A stretch of DNA of 44,314 nt, taken from a virus. Location of the stretch: positions 1 through 44,314 of IMG/VR virus record IMGVR_UViG_3300004461_000091; one strand, 5' to 3'. A program made the translations under genes and the position numbers. Shown piece after piece: positions 24,178 through 31,238 of this stretch (positions are counted from its first letter, which is position 1; each line of letters opens with the position of its first letter). The notes beneath the pieces were generated by a model that was not told the DNA's origin, made no database searches, and worked only from the letters and a program-made list of their open reading frames with translations.

Positions 24178-24588
24178 CTAACTACGCGATATGCCACGAG
24201 GATCTTCTACAACCCCCTCAACACTATCGTCGTTAATGATCCGAAATTCTTTACCATGAATTTTTAAACGGGTACCTGCGTGTGGTCGAACAAGGACAAA
24301 ATCCCCTTCTTTACACCAAGCCCCACTTGGGAAACGGTCTTTGTCTTTATAACAATCCGGCCCCATCTTCATAATAAATAAAACAGTAGTCAGTAACTCC
24401 TCGTTAGTCATAGTAATGTCTGCTTTAGCGAGGCCACTTTCATACTCTTGTTCTTTGTCGGGAATTGCGCACAAAATGCGATAACCAGAGGGTTCTGGTA
24501 GTTGCTTAGCTTTACGCTCAGCAGTATCAGGTAGTACCGTTGCTTCTTCTGGATTATCGGGGTTCGTGCCGATAAGAAGTTCACTCAT
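24178..24588 (-). CDS. Phage-encoded GroES-like co-chaperonin
   Basis: 136 aa. The core matches the Cpn10 fold in marine phages: LPEPSGYRILCAIPDKEQEY, the mobile-loop segment (about residues 50-64) followed by TVLFIMKMGPDCYKDKDRFP, then CKEGDFVLVRPHAGTRLKIH and EFRIINDDSVEGVVEDP. GroES caps GroEL and helps fold capsid protein; T4 gp31 is a precedent. It sits between portal and scaffold, fitting a role in capsid-protein folding. The N-terminus of ~30 residues is an extra acidic/linker segment. Confidence 0.78.
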   Translation of the reverse strand: MSELLIGTNPDNPEEATVLPDTAERKAKQLPEPSGYRILCAIPDKEQEYESGLAKADITMTNEELLTTVLFIMKMGPDCYKDKDRFPSGAWCKEGDFVLVRPHAGTRLKIHGKEFRIINDDSVEGVVEDPRGISRS

Positions 24589-24781
24589 TGTCAGTTTCCA
24601 TCCTTTCTAATGTTTCGGTTATTATGTTTTTCGCCAGTAATAGCCCTCTATAGATTCCGCATGTGTGTTTGTATTCCGCGTAGTCTTTAGCGTGGCCTAC
24701 TGCTAAGTCCTGCTCTATGTTCGCTAATTCTCCATCTACCCTAGTAGTAAGGTAATTTAGGACGTCGTTAGCTTGACTCAC
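24581..24781 (-). CDS. Small helical protein between portal and GroES genes
   Basis: 66 aa: MSQANDVLNYLTTRVDGELA, EQDLAVGHAKDYAEYKHTCG then IYRGLLLAKNIITETLERME. All-helical, with small overlaps on both sides (8 and 4 bases), so it is co-translated with portal and GroES. Small proteins in this exact spot are common in marine phages; no function is known. Confidence 0.6.
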   Translation of the reverse strand: MSQANDVLNYLTTRVDGELANIEQDLAVGHAKDYAEYKHTCGIYRGLLLAKNIITETLERMETDNE

Positions 24782-27297
24782 TCATCTTCCTTTCTTGGTT
24801 GTTGCTGATTCTGTTGCACTTGCTGCATTGTTTGGTCTTCTTTAGATATTTCTCTAGCCATGTCAATACCCATACGCAGCTTAGCTTCTTGTTGTTTAGC
24901 AGTTAGATTCGCTTCGTCTGTAGCAATTCTGGCTCCGACTTGCATACCTGCAATACGCTCTTGAGAAGCGATACGGTCTTTCTCCAGTTGCAAACGATCC
25001 ATCTTTTCTGACGCATCCAAAGCAATTTTCTGTTGTTTCGTTTGTGCTTCTTGTTGTTTGATTTGCAACTCTTGTTGTTGCATTTGAACGATTGGATCTT
25101 TTGCAGCTTGTTGCGCTTTCTGTTGTGCCACTTCTGCTTTGTTTCCTTGTAGTACTTGTTGAGCGGCTGCCGCAGCGAGTCGAGAAATTTCAACTTCTGT
25201 ATCTTCATCCATTTCAGCGTTTGGAGCAGGGTATGGAACACCCGCAGCTTTTTCAATCTGTTTGCGATATTCAAAAGCTAAGTGATCTTGTATGTGTGCG
25301 GCTAAGGCTGCACCCATTTGTTTTGCCATAGGGCTTTGTTGTACTAATGCCATTAGTTTCGGGTCTTCCATAGCTGACATATGAACCGTAATATGGGACT
25401 CGTGATCTTGATAAATAAATGCTTTAACGGGCTTTCCTCTAAGGACATCCATATTTTCTGACACTGGGTCACGCGGTATCTGGTCATCTTCCATTGGTAC
25501 CAGCTTCTGGGCATTTTTAATTCCTAACACTTCGAGCATTTGACGATGTAGGTACGGTAGGTCGTATAGCTGTGGAGCTTGCGCTGCCATCTGCAACACT
25601 GCTTGATACTGCGTAACTTTCTGCGCCATTGTTGCAGCGTTTGGATCTGACACAGGAATAATATCAACCATGTCATAGTCGGAACCCTTTGCACGGTCTG
25701 AACCTTCTATTGGTTCGTAAGAGTATTCATCTGGTGTGTAGTCACGGATAATCCCTTTAAGGAGTTTGAACTCCTCTTTCATAGAGTAGTGAATCCGCGC
25801 CTGTACTGCACTCATGACTTTCAACGTGCGCTCTAGTATGGCTAGTGTCGTACCTACAGGAGCCTGTCCTGACATGTCACTAAGTTTAAGGTCAGCAGCT
25901 GAAGCAAACCTACGTCCTTCTTCTACAATGTTACCTAGCAGTGTATATAGCACCTGACTCGGCTCCTTATACGGGAGCGTCATAATGTTATCTTTTATTG
26001 TTCCGCTAGTTACATCAACATCTCTAAACTCAGCTGGAGCTATCGGCGTATCATCGCCTTTAACTCTAAGCCCTCTAGTTTTAAAACCACCAGGCAGATT
26101 GGAGAGAGTACCAGCATCAACAAGCTGCCTAATAATGCTAGTCCCAGATTTAGCAAAAGCACCAATAAGGTGAATAAGACCAAAAGCGTAAAAACCAAAC
26201 CCTGGAATATAAGGGTAGTGAACGAAATGATTTCTTTTCTGTTTGGTATCATCCTCTGATCTCCAGTTACGTCTAATAGCTAGTATCTGCCCTGTTTGCT
26301 TCTCAATAGTAACAATGTACGGCAGGGCAATACCTGTCTCTTTTCCGTCCTCTACATCTTCGTACCCCATAAGATCTAGATCACATTGTATTTCCAGCAT
26401 TTTGTATCGGTCATCAGAAGAAGCTCGGAAGCCCATCTTTTCAGCGATACTCTTTTCAATCTCATCAAACGTATTCTGTGGTTCTGGTAACTCTATATCG
26501 AGGTAAAACCCTGCATGCATCAAACGTCGCATTTCATTAGGAGTTTTACGCATGACATGGGTGACACGCGGCGATGTCCTAAGATCAGACACTCCGTAAG
26601 GCACTACAACGTCTTCTGATGGGACATAAACAGAAACTTGACGTTTGAGGGATGGATCGTAATAGACCTTCTTAAACGCATTACCAGACAGTCCTAGGCC
26701 CCATAGCATTCTTTCATGCTCGGCTCTGTACTCAGGCATTTTGTCGGTCAGCTGATAATTCATATCATCCTGTACCCGTTTAGCTGCCGCTTTGTTCTCT
26801 TTTGTTTCTTTACCAATGATCTGTGTTTTTACAGGGCCAGCCGCTGGAAAGGTTTCCATCATAGTTTCGGCTTGGAACTTAACCAATGCTTCGGATAAGA
26901 GTGGGTGATAAACACCACAAGCACCAGGCCAAGGTTCTGTACGTTCTTCTACTTTCATACCTAACAACTCAAGACCATCTACATAAGTTTGCATCCAGTC
27001 TTTTCGAGATGCTAAGTCTTCTTCAAAATCACCAAGTAAATCACTTGCTATGGTTTGTAGTTCTTGCGGGTCAAACTCTTCTGCTAAGTTAGCTCCAAAT
27101 TCATCGGGGTCAATAGCATCAGGATCAATAACAATCTCCATATCAGGAGTCGATATAGTGACGCTTTCAGGATCTTCAATCTCTATTTCAAGATCAGCCT
27201 CCAAGTTCTCCGGCATGGACAGTCCACCCATACCATCTGTGTCTCCTATACCCATTGGTGCTTGGTTTACTGCTTTATCTATAGAGTTTGTAGCCAT
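24778..27297 (-). CDS. Portal protein, P22-like with long C-terminal helical extension
   Basis: 839 aa. After a ~80-residue acidic disordered N-terminus, portal features follow: EEDLASRKDWMQTYVDGLEL, EPWPGACGVYHPLLSEALVK, FQAETMMETFPAAGPVKTQI and LSGNAFKKVYYDPSLKRQVS. The last ~150 residues are Gln/Ala/Lys-rich helix (QQKAQQAAKDPIVQMQQQEL), like the P22 barrel extension. The protein forms the dodecameric DNA channel at one capsid vertex. It is placed correctly between TerL and capsid assembly genes. Confidence 0.85.
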   Translation of the reverse strand: MATNSIDKAVNQAPMGIGDTDGMGGLSMPENLEADLEIEIEDPESVTISTPDMEIVIDPDAIDPDEFGANLAEEFDPQELQTIASDLLGDFEEDLASRKDWMQTYVDGLELLGMKVEERTEPWPGACGVYHPLLSEALVKFQAETMMETFPAAGPVKTQIIGKETKENKAAAKRVQDDMNYQLTDKMPEYRAEHERMLWGLGLSGNAFKKVYYDPSLKRQVSVYVPSEDVVVPYGVSDLRTSPRVTHVMRKTPNEMRRLMHAGFYLDIELPEPQNTFDEIEKSIAEKMGFRASSDDRYKMLEIQCDLDLMGYEDVEDGKETGIALPYIVTIEKQTGQILAIRRNWRSEDDTKQKRNHFVHYPYIPGFGFYAFGLIHLIGAFAKSGTSIIRQLVDAGTLSNLPGGFKTRGLRVKGDDTPIAPAEFRDVDVTSGTIKDNIMTLPYKEPSQVLYTLLGNIVEEGRRFASAADLKLSDMSGQAPVGTTLAILERTLKVMSAVQARIHYSMKEEFKLLKGIIRDYTPDEYSYEPIEGSDRAKGSDYDMVDIIPVSDPNAATMAQKVTQYQAVLQMAAQAPQLYDLPYLHRQMLEVLGIKNAQKLVPMEDDQIPRDPVSENMDVLRGKPVKAFIYQDHESHITVHMSAMEDPKLMALVQQSPMAKQMGAALAAHIQDHLAFEYRKQIEKAAGVPYPAPNAEMDEDTEVEISRLAAAAAQQVLQGNKAEVAQQKAQQAAKDPIVQMQQQELQIKQQEAQTKQQKIALDASEKMDRLQLEKDRIASQERIAGMQVGARIATDEANLTAKQQEAKLRMGIDMAREISKEDQTMQQVQQNQQQPRKEDE

Positions 27298-27308
27298 TTT
27301 TTCTATCC

Positions 27309-28847
27309 TTAATAATATCCTGGTGAGAACCTTCTAAAAGTACGTTCTTCCTCTTCTTCATCCAATGTTGCACGGAGATATCCACCTTTTCTGAACCGCA
27401 TTAGTGCCAAGGATACCGAGTCAACATAATCGTCATGCTCCCCCGCAGGGAACGACGCAACTTCATCAATTACTTCTTCCGCCCAATGTGTAGGCGGTGC
27501 CCATACTCTACCAGACGCAAACATATCTGACACTGCGTTGAGCCTAGTGATCTTGTCGTTACCTTTTACAGGGGTAAACTCCTGCACAGGTATACCCATT
27601 GCACGCATTTCATAAATAAGCGGAGCACCGGACGCTTTCTTCTCTATAATTATTGAATCAGGATTAAATTCATCAACCTGTTCTAGTGCTTTGCGTTTAA
27701 GCGCTGGAAACTCCAGCCTATCTCTGAATGCGTCAAGTAAAATTATATTCGCTTCTGTCTTTCCTGTGTCAGGATCTTCTTGGTAGAACACCCCCCACGT
27801 TGTACACGCAGAATAATCCGACCTAGTTGTCTTTTCAAACGCCGTATCCCACGATTGTAGTACAAAATCACAATAAGGTGGCCCTTCTTCTTCCCATGTC
27901 TGCCACCATTCGCGTTTTACGATGGCTGAAACCTCTGATGTAGGCGATTGTTGGTACTGAGCTTGCCATTTCGGGTTAGGAAGCTCCTCTTTTAGAGCAG
28001 TAAGCTCGTCCATTGACCAAAATTCAGGCCAAAGTGGGTTCCCGGTGGGCAAAATAGCCGGAAATTCAATAACTTCCCACTCTTCACCGCCTCTTAACCC
28101 TGCTGCTTTGATAACTTGACCTGTTAAATCACGTTTTGACCACCTTGTCATCACTATGACGATGGCTCCCCCTGGTTGTAGTCGCTGTCGAGGGCCGGAT
28201 GTGTACCACTCGTACACCTTATCGTAGATATCTGGGTTAACATCGGCTAATGCGGCCTCTTGTTCCGAGTGGGGGTCATCAATAATGAGGAGATCCGCAC
28301 CTTTACCAGTGACAGCACCTCCCACACCAATAGCAAAATAGTCTCCCCCGCTGTTAGTCGCCCACCGACCAGCCGCTTTTGAGTCTGACTGTAGGCCAAC
28401 CCCCGGAAATAGTTTGGTATAGACTTCCTGATCGACAAGGTTACGTACCTTTCTACCAAAGCCCACCGCCAACTCAGCTGTGTGGGACGTTTGGATTACT
28501 TTTTTATGTGGATACTTCCCTAGGAACCATGCGGGGAGCAGATAAGAAGCAAATTCTGACTTCGTATGTCTAGGTGGCATATTAATTATAAGCCGTTTGC
28601 TCTTACCTGCTGCAACTCTCTCAAAGGCAGAAGCCATCTTAGCGTGGTGCCTCCCACTTATGAATGTGGGCCATACCTGATTAACGAACGGTATGAACTT
28701 GTCCTGTGCCTGCTGTTTTGTCCGTAGCTCCTCCAGTTTATCTAACTCAGCAAGTAACTTCTCCTGCTCTGGTAGCGAGAGCATCGGCAGTATCGCCGGA
28801 ATATCTTTTATGGATATATTCTCAATCGCTTCTTTAGCTGTCGTCAT
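27309..28847 (-). CDS. Terminase large subunit (ATPase/nuclease)
   Basis: 512 aa. ATPase domain: deviant Walker A PPRHTKS (91-97), Walker B LLIIDDPH (186-193) and coupling-like TRWSKRDL (about 234-241). Nuclease domain (RNase H fold): SWDTAF (D334), IIEKKASGAPLI (E402) and HDDYVDSVSLAL (D472/D473/D476). All catalytic positions expected of a packaging motor are present. It translocates DNA into the procapsid through the portal and cuts it. The start overlaps the end of the small subunit by 14 bases. Confidence 0.92.
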   Translation of the reverse strand: MTTAKEAIENISIKDIPAILPMLSLPEQEKLLAELDKLEELRTKQQAQDKFIPFVNQVWPTFISGRHHAKMASAFERVAAGKSKRLIINMPPRHTKSEFASYLLPAWFLGKYPHKKVIQTSHTAELAVGFGRKVRNLVDQEVYTKLFPGVGLQSDSKAAGRWATNSGGDYFAIGVGGAVTGKGADLLIIDDPHSEQEAALADVNPDIYDKVYEWYTSGPRQRLQPGGAIVIVMTRWSKRDLTGQVIKAAGLRGGEEWEVIEFPAILPTGNPLWPEFWSMDELTALKEELPNPKWQAQYQQSPTSEVSAIVKREWWQTWEEEGPPYCDFVLQSWDTAFEKTTRSDYSACTTWGVFYQEDPDTGKTEANIILLDAFRDRLEFPALKRKALEQVDEFNPDSIIIEKKASGAPLIYEMRAMGIPVQEFTPVKGNDKITRLNAVSDMFASGRVWAPPTHWAEEVIDEVASFPAGEHDDYVDSVSLALMRFRKGGYLRATLDEEEEERTFRRFSPGYY

Positions 28848-29439
28848 CTTCTACTTCGTCTTGTTCTTTTACCGTGGCTACACCTAACTCATCGTCGAGG
28901 TTACTGTTTAGTGGAGTGACGTCTATCACATCAGCGTTTAGTAGGCGTTTGACTCGCTCCTTAATAGCATTCTCCAGATCATCAGGGTTCTTATAGTTGA
29001 TTGTAATCTCGGACTTCTGCGTAAATAACCCAATGTCACTATGCTTACCGAGTAGCTCCAATGCCTTTAACTCGAACTTAGTATCCCCACAGGTTGCAAT
29101 CTCCATTAACTTGTTTGTTATGGCGGCACGCGCTTCAGCTGCATCGAGACCTAACTGTGCTCCGTAGGTTCGGAGGAAAGCCGACGCCGCAAACGCCGTA
29201 TTTGGCTGAGTGAGATTATTCTTTTTGCGTTCCGTGACAACCTCGTCCAGCAACTTCTTCTCTTGTTCCGCAGTGGCTTCATCGACCTCTAGTGTAGCAC
29301 CAAGTTCGTGTTGAAGCTCTACCGTATTCGCGGCAACTGTTAGCTCATCTAAAAGAGTGTTGGGTTTCTCGTCTGAGGTATCAAACGGGACTTTGTGTTC
29401 TAGTGTAGGATCTACTTTGACGGTTTGAGGTCTGGGCAT
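28834..29439 (-). CDS. Terminase small subunit (probable)
   Basis: 201 aa upstream of TerL. The middle contains a helical region (AFAASAFLRTYGAQLGLDAA, ITNKLMEIATCGDTKFELKA) and the conserved LELLGKHSDIGLFTQKSEIT, then ELENAIKE-type helix (DDLENAIKERVKRLLN). N- and C-termini are acidic and disordered. Position and the recurring ALELLGKHSDIG segment fit marine phage small terminases that recognise packaging sites. First gene of the late block; candidate promoter just upstream. Confidence 0.72.
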   Translation of the reverse strand: MPRPQTVKVDPTLEHKVPFDTSDEKPNTLLDELTVAANTVELQHELGATLEVDEATAEQEKKLLDEVVTERKKNNLTQPNTAFAASAFLRTYGAQLGLDAAEARAAITNKLMEIATCGDTKFELKALELLGKHSDIGLFTQKSEITINYKNPDDLENAIKERVKRLLNADVIDVTPLNSNLDDELGVATVKEQDEVEDDDS

Positions 29440-29520
29440 TGAGCGGTTTGTGGCTCTTTAATATTTTTGTGATGGAGTCTTTATATACTAAAGTATTAGT
29501 AAAAGCAAGAAAGGGTGAGT
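29440..29520. promoter_or_regulatory. Divergent promoter region between late and early blocks
   Basis: Leftward, the reverse strand reads TTGCTT, a 17-base spacer and TATAAA ahead of the terminase genes, a plausible sigma70-like promoter with a weak -35. Rightward, TATACT (29484-29489) could be the -10 for the small 29521 gene, but no good -35 is seen. The -10 area is itself palindromic (ATACT-AA-AGTAT), so a dimeric regulator could bind both. Moderate to low certainty because only near-consensus boxes support it. Confidence 0.4.
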
Positions 29521-29760
29521 ATGGCGAAGTTTGAATGTATCTATCTAGAATGGGAAGACGCAGTAGCTGTTGCTGATTGGGAAGAAGTTACCGAAGCAGG
29601 GTTGTTTAAATGTAAGACCTTAGGCTTTGTTGTATCAGAAAATGATAAAGCAATCTGTGTGGCAGCCGTAGTGTCCGAAGAAGACAACCAATCCAACGCA
29701 AAGATCCACATACCCAAAGCGTGGGTTACTTTAGAAAAACGTTTAAATATTGATCAATAA
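29521..29760 (+). CDS. Small unknown protein, first rightward gene
   Basis: 79 aa from ATG at 29521 (a GTG six bases earlier is possible, but an AAGGG site fits the ATG). MAKFECIYLEWEDAVAVADW, then LGFVVSENDKAICVAAVVSE and a C-terminal KIHIPKAWVTLEKRLNIDQ. The fold looks like a small beta-rich protein. Short proteins of this kind occur beside terminase genes in phages; function unknown. The stop is followed at once by bidirectional terminator hairpins. Confidence 0.6.
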   Translation: MAKFECIYLEWEDAVAVADWEEVTEAGLFKCKTLGFVVSENDKAICVAAVVSEEDNQSNAKIHIPKAWVTLEKRLNIDQ

Positions 29761-29784
29761 AAAGAGGGGCACCGAAGTACCCCT
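29757..29784 (-). terminator. Intrinsic terminator for a leftward transcript
   Basis: Read leftward, the hairpin is an 8-bp stem AGGGGTAC / GTGCCCCT closed by a TTCG tetraloop with one G-U pair, then CTTTTTATT. This is a textbook UUCG terminator, much stronger leftward than rightward, where the stem has a C/A mismatch and no T-run. Its T-tract overlaps the stop codon of the rightward 79-aa gene. It should end the small leftward transcript carrying the 33-aa ORF. Confidence 0.75.
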
Positions 29785-29790
29785 TAAAAA

Positions 29791-29833
29791 GCACGGGAAA
29801 CAAAAAGGAGGAGAAAAAACCGTGCTTCGTTTT
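29791..29833. terminator. Bidirectional hairpin terminator candidate
   Basis: Arms GCACGG (29791-29796) and CCGTGC (29820-29825) enclose a ~23-base A/G-rich loop. Rightward it is followed by TTCGTTTT and leftward by TTTTT, so it can stop RNA polymerase from both sides. Together with the neighbouring UUCG hairpin it insulates the 79-aa gene from a small convergent ORF. Confidence 0.5.
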
Positions 29834-29834
29834 A

Positions 29835-29936
29835 CTATAGCATACCCAGCCGTTGTTTTAATATGTAGTTAGTTGTGCGTGTGTTATTAAGTTGCGCGGT
29901 TGCGCGTCGTCGGCAGTACTCAGACCAAAGTGTCAT
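29835..29936 (-). CDS. Tiny leftward ORF with strong ribosome-binding site
   Basis: 33 aa (MTLWSEYCRRRATAQLNNTR then TTNYILKQRLGML), basic. A GAAGGAGG site is 6 bases before the ATG, one of the best Shine-Dalgarno sequences in the window. It lies between a candidate promoter (-35 TTGAAA at 30044-30049, 17-base spacer, -10 TATGGT at 30021-30026) and the terminators at 29757-29833, so it has a complete transcription unit on the opposite strand to the early genes. It could be a regulatory peptide or an RNA with a decoy ORF. Confidence 0.45.
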   Translation of the reverse strand: MTLWSEYCRRRATAQLNNTRTTNYILKQRLGML

Positions 29937-30020
29937 GACACCCTCCTTCAAATTAAAAAGAAAGATGCGTTCCTTCGACCCGTGTCTACTTCCGTCCCTG
30001 CTGGGATGAACGATGTGCAA

Positions 30021-30049
30021 ACCATACCACTCTATAAATTGAATTTCAA
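30021..30049 (-). promoter_or_regulatory. Candidate leftward promoter
   Basis: Reverse strand -35 TTGAAA (30044-30049), spacer of 17, -10 TATGGT (30021-30026). Predicted RNA start near 30014 gives a ~78-base leader before the 33-aa ORF. The boxes match 5 of 6 and 4 of 6 to sigma70 consensus; no other data support it. Confidence 0.4.
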
Positions 30050-30059
30050 CAGGTACCAT

Positions 30060-30235
30060 AAAGGGGGGGTTTCTGTGTGCGAGCCGTACGCATACTGGCT
30101 GGGAAAAAATAGGGGGTGGGGGGTCAACGATTTGGTTTTGTTAGGGGGGGTTTTCTGAAATGGAGTTATCTAACGAGCATATTATTAAGTAAGAGGGGTA
30201 GGGTTAACAAAACTACACACCGGGGGGGTGGGGGG
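30060..30235 (+). other. Non-coding G-tract region upstream of the first early promoter
   Basis: No convincing gene. The strand carries runs GGGGGGG (30063-30069), GGGGG-T-GGGGGG (30112-30123), GGGGGGG (30144-30150), GGGG and GGG (30194-30203) and GGGGGGG-T-GGGGGG (30222-30235), ending directly at the -35 of the next promoter. The rest of the window has no such runs except the capsid terminator. Four closely spaced runs could fold into G-quadruplexes; alternatively an assembly or sequencing artefact in homopolymers. Confidence 0.6.
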
Positions 30236-30263
30236 TTGACATATAGCCCCAGTGTGGTACAAT
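30236..30263 (+). promoter_or_regulatory. Early promoter P1 (sigma70-like)
   Basis: -35 TTGACA (30236-30241) is perfect; spacer 16; -10 TACAAT (30258-30263). The spacer end and -10 contain TGTGGTACA, the mirror of the TGTACCACA motif of P2 and P3. Predicted RNA start is ~30270, exactly at the first leader hairpin. It drives the 212-aa gene. Confidence 0.8.
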
Positions 30264-30269
30264 ATGGGT

Positions 30270-30289
30270 GTCGGTCGGGGATGACCGGC
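30270..30289 (+). promoter_or_regulatory. 5'-terminal leader hairpin of P1
   Basis: Stem CGGTC (30272-30276) with GACCG (30283-30287), extended by a T-G and a G-C pair; loop GGGGAT. It begins at the predicted RNA start and abuts the second (conserved) hairpin. P2 and P3 have a hairpin at the same place with different stem sequence but a similar purine-rich loop. Confidence 0.6.
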
Positions 30290-30310
30290 AGGGTTACTAA
30301 ATGTAACCCT
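30290..30310 (+). repeat. 21-bp palindrome copy 1 (P1 leader)
   Basis: AGGGTTAC-TAAAT-GTAACCCT, perfect 8-bp arms. As RNA it is a stable hairpin in the leader, followed by CTTTT and then the ribosome-binding site of the 212-aa gene. Could also be a DNA operator or attenuator. Confidence 0.85.
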
Positions 30311-30343
30311 CTTTTAATGTAGTACAACACAAGGAAATATATT

Positions 30344-30982
30344 ATGTCTAATAAGACTAGTAACACCGTAGTATCTACCAAATCAACCAACCCAGTTGAT
30401 TTATGTGTCAGCGCTGTTCGTAAAGCTATGGCGCCAGTATTTTCAGCGCAAAATAAGTTAGACGGCTGTAACGCTACTCTAGCTGAAACCTTCGACGCTC
30501 TAGCTCTTACGCTGTTACCTGTAGCACCAAACCCAGACGCTGTGTGTTGGGTTAACCTATCCACTGATGATCGGGTTACCCATAACCCAGCTTTAAAGGT
30601 AGCGGAATCAAAGATATTGATTAACCTTGCTCAAGAAGCAATAGAGCAACATGTTAAATATCAACTTGGTAAAATGAAAGTTAAAGCCGAGATAAAAGCC
30701 GCGGCAAATGATAACTCCAAGCTTAAGTCTATACAAAATAGATTGAAGAAAAACGCCAACAAATGGTGGTTTACTATTCGGGAGCTATCTAATGACTTTA
30801 TCGTTGAGAAGAATAACGACGGTAATACTAACGCTAAAAAGACCACCGCTGACAAGCGCAAAGCTGTTGGGAAAAATGCTCTAGCACTCAAGGCGAGTAT
30901 TGAAGAGATTACTTCTTCGTTAAGAAATAAGGACGAAAAGGCAATGTTAAAAGTACTTGCTAACTTCCCAATCGTTCAGTAA
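30344..30982 (+). CDS. Unknown early protein (first P1 gene)
   Basis: 212 aa; family not recognised. N-terminal Ser/Thr-rich, then a helical region with two Cys (DLCVSAVRKAMAPVFSAQNK; LDGCNATLAETFDALALTLL), WWFTIRELSNDF near residue 142, and a basic C-terminal helix (KKTTADKRKAVGKNALALKA). Monocistronic: own promoter P1, leader with two hairpins, AAGGA ribosome site, and tandem terminators immediately after. Such isolated strong early genes are often host-takeover or ssDNA/RNA-binding proteins; this is only suggested by position. Confidence 0.75.
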   Translation: MSNKTSNTVVSTKSTNPVDLCVSAVRKAMAPVFSAQNKLDGCNATLAETFDALALTLLPVAPNPDAVCWVNLSTDDRVTHNPALKVAESKILINLAQEAIEQHVKYQLGKMKVKAEIKAAANDNSKLKSIQNRLKKNANKWWFTIRELSNDFIVEKNNDGNTNAKKTTADKRKAVGKNALALKASIEEITSSLRNKDEKAMLKVLANFPIVQ

Positions 30983-30987
30983 TACCT

Positions 30988-31013
30988 AGGGAGACTTCGG
31001 TCTCCCTTTTTTT
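30988..31013 (+). terminator. Intrinsic terminator 1 after the 212-aa gene
   Basis: Stem AGGGAGAC / GTCTCCCT (8 bp) closed by TTCG, then TTTTTT. Classic rho-independent terminator six bases after the stop codon. Confidence 0.92.
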
Positions 31014-31014
31014 C

Positions 31015-31041
31015 GCCCAGCTTTTTTGCTGGGCTTTTTTT
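31015..31041 (+). terminator. Intrinsic terminator 2 (tandem)
   Basis: Stem GCCCAGC / GCTGGGC (7 bp) with TTTTTT loop, then a T-run of seven. Directly behind terminator 1, so readthrough into the repeat region should be very low. Confidence 0.88.
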
Positions 31042-31120
31042 CGCCTTTATAAAATGGCTTAGCCTTATTTGGTTTTGATTTTGTTTTTATATTTTTGATG
31101 ATAGTTATGTCGAGCCTACT

Positions 31121-31141
31121 AGGGTTACTAAATGTAACCCT
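31121..31141 (+). repeat. 21-bp palindrome copy 2
   Basis: AGGGTTAC-TAAAT-GTAACCCT behind direct repeat 1, followed by CCTTTTAC. No promoter or gene start nearby, unlike the leader copies. Confidence 0.85.
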
Positions 31142-31217
31142 CCTTTTACTTTGCACCTACTTTGTTAGCGTGATGATAGTTATGTCGAGCCAAGATGATA
31201 GTTATGTCGAGCCTACT

Positions 31218-31238
31218 AGGGTTACAAAAAGTAACCCT
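31218..31238 (+). repeat. 21-bp palindrome copy 3
   Basis: AGGGTTAC-AAAAA-GTAACCCT behind direct repeat 3 and immediately before the first AATGTTA heptamer. Confidence 0.85.

Larger units (their letters stand above)
31097..31238 (+). repeat. 20-bp direct repeats with linked palindromes
   Basis: GATGATAGTTATGTCGAGCC occurs exactly three times: 31097-31116, 31172-31191 and 31194-31213. Copies 1 and 3 are each followed by TACT and the 21-bp palindrome (31121-31141 and 31218-31238), making a ~45-bp composite unit present twice plus one half unit. No ORF uses this DNA. A binding array for a phage or host protein is the simplest reading. Confidence 0.85.

Noticed and set aside
29830-30060. tRNA-like fold in the divergent region
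   Set aside because: G/C-rich short pairings exist, but no cloverleaf with T-loop and anticodon stem could be assembled.
29892-30158. Rightward 88-aa ORF over the G-tract region
   Set aside because: No ribosome site at its start, composition driven by G-runs, and it covers a likely promoter and terminators on the other strand.
30290-30310. Palindrome copies as ordinary rho-independent terminators
   Set aside because: Copies 3-6 lack a T-run and three copies are in leaders just before genes; copy 1 has only CTTTT. An attenuator role for copy 1 is still possible.
31097-31213. Three 20-bp direct repeats read as a CRISPR array
   Set aside because: Spacing is irregular (75 and 22 bp start to start), one gap is only 2 bp, and the sequence between copies contains another repeat; no cas genes. 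The Cas4-like gene at 43710 is a common phage nuclease type.
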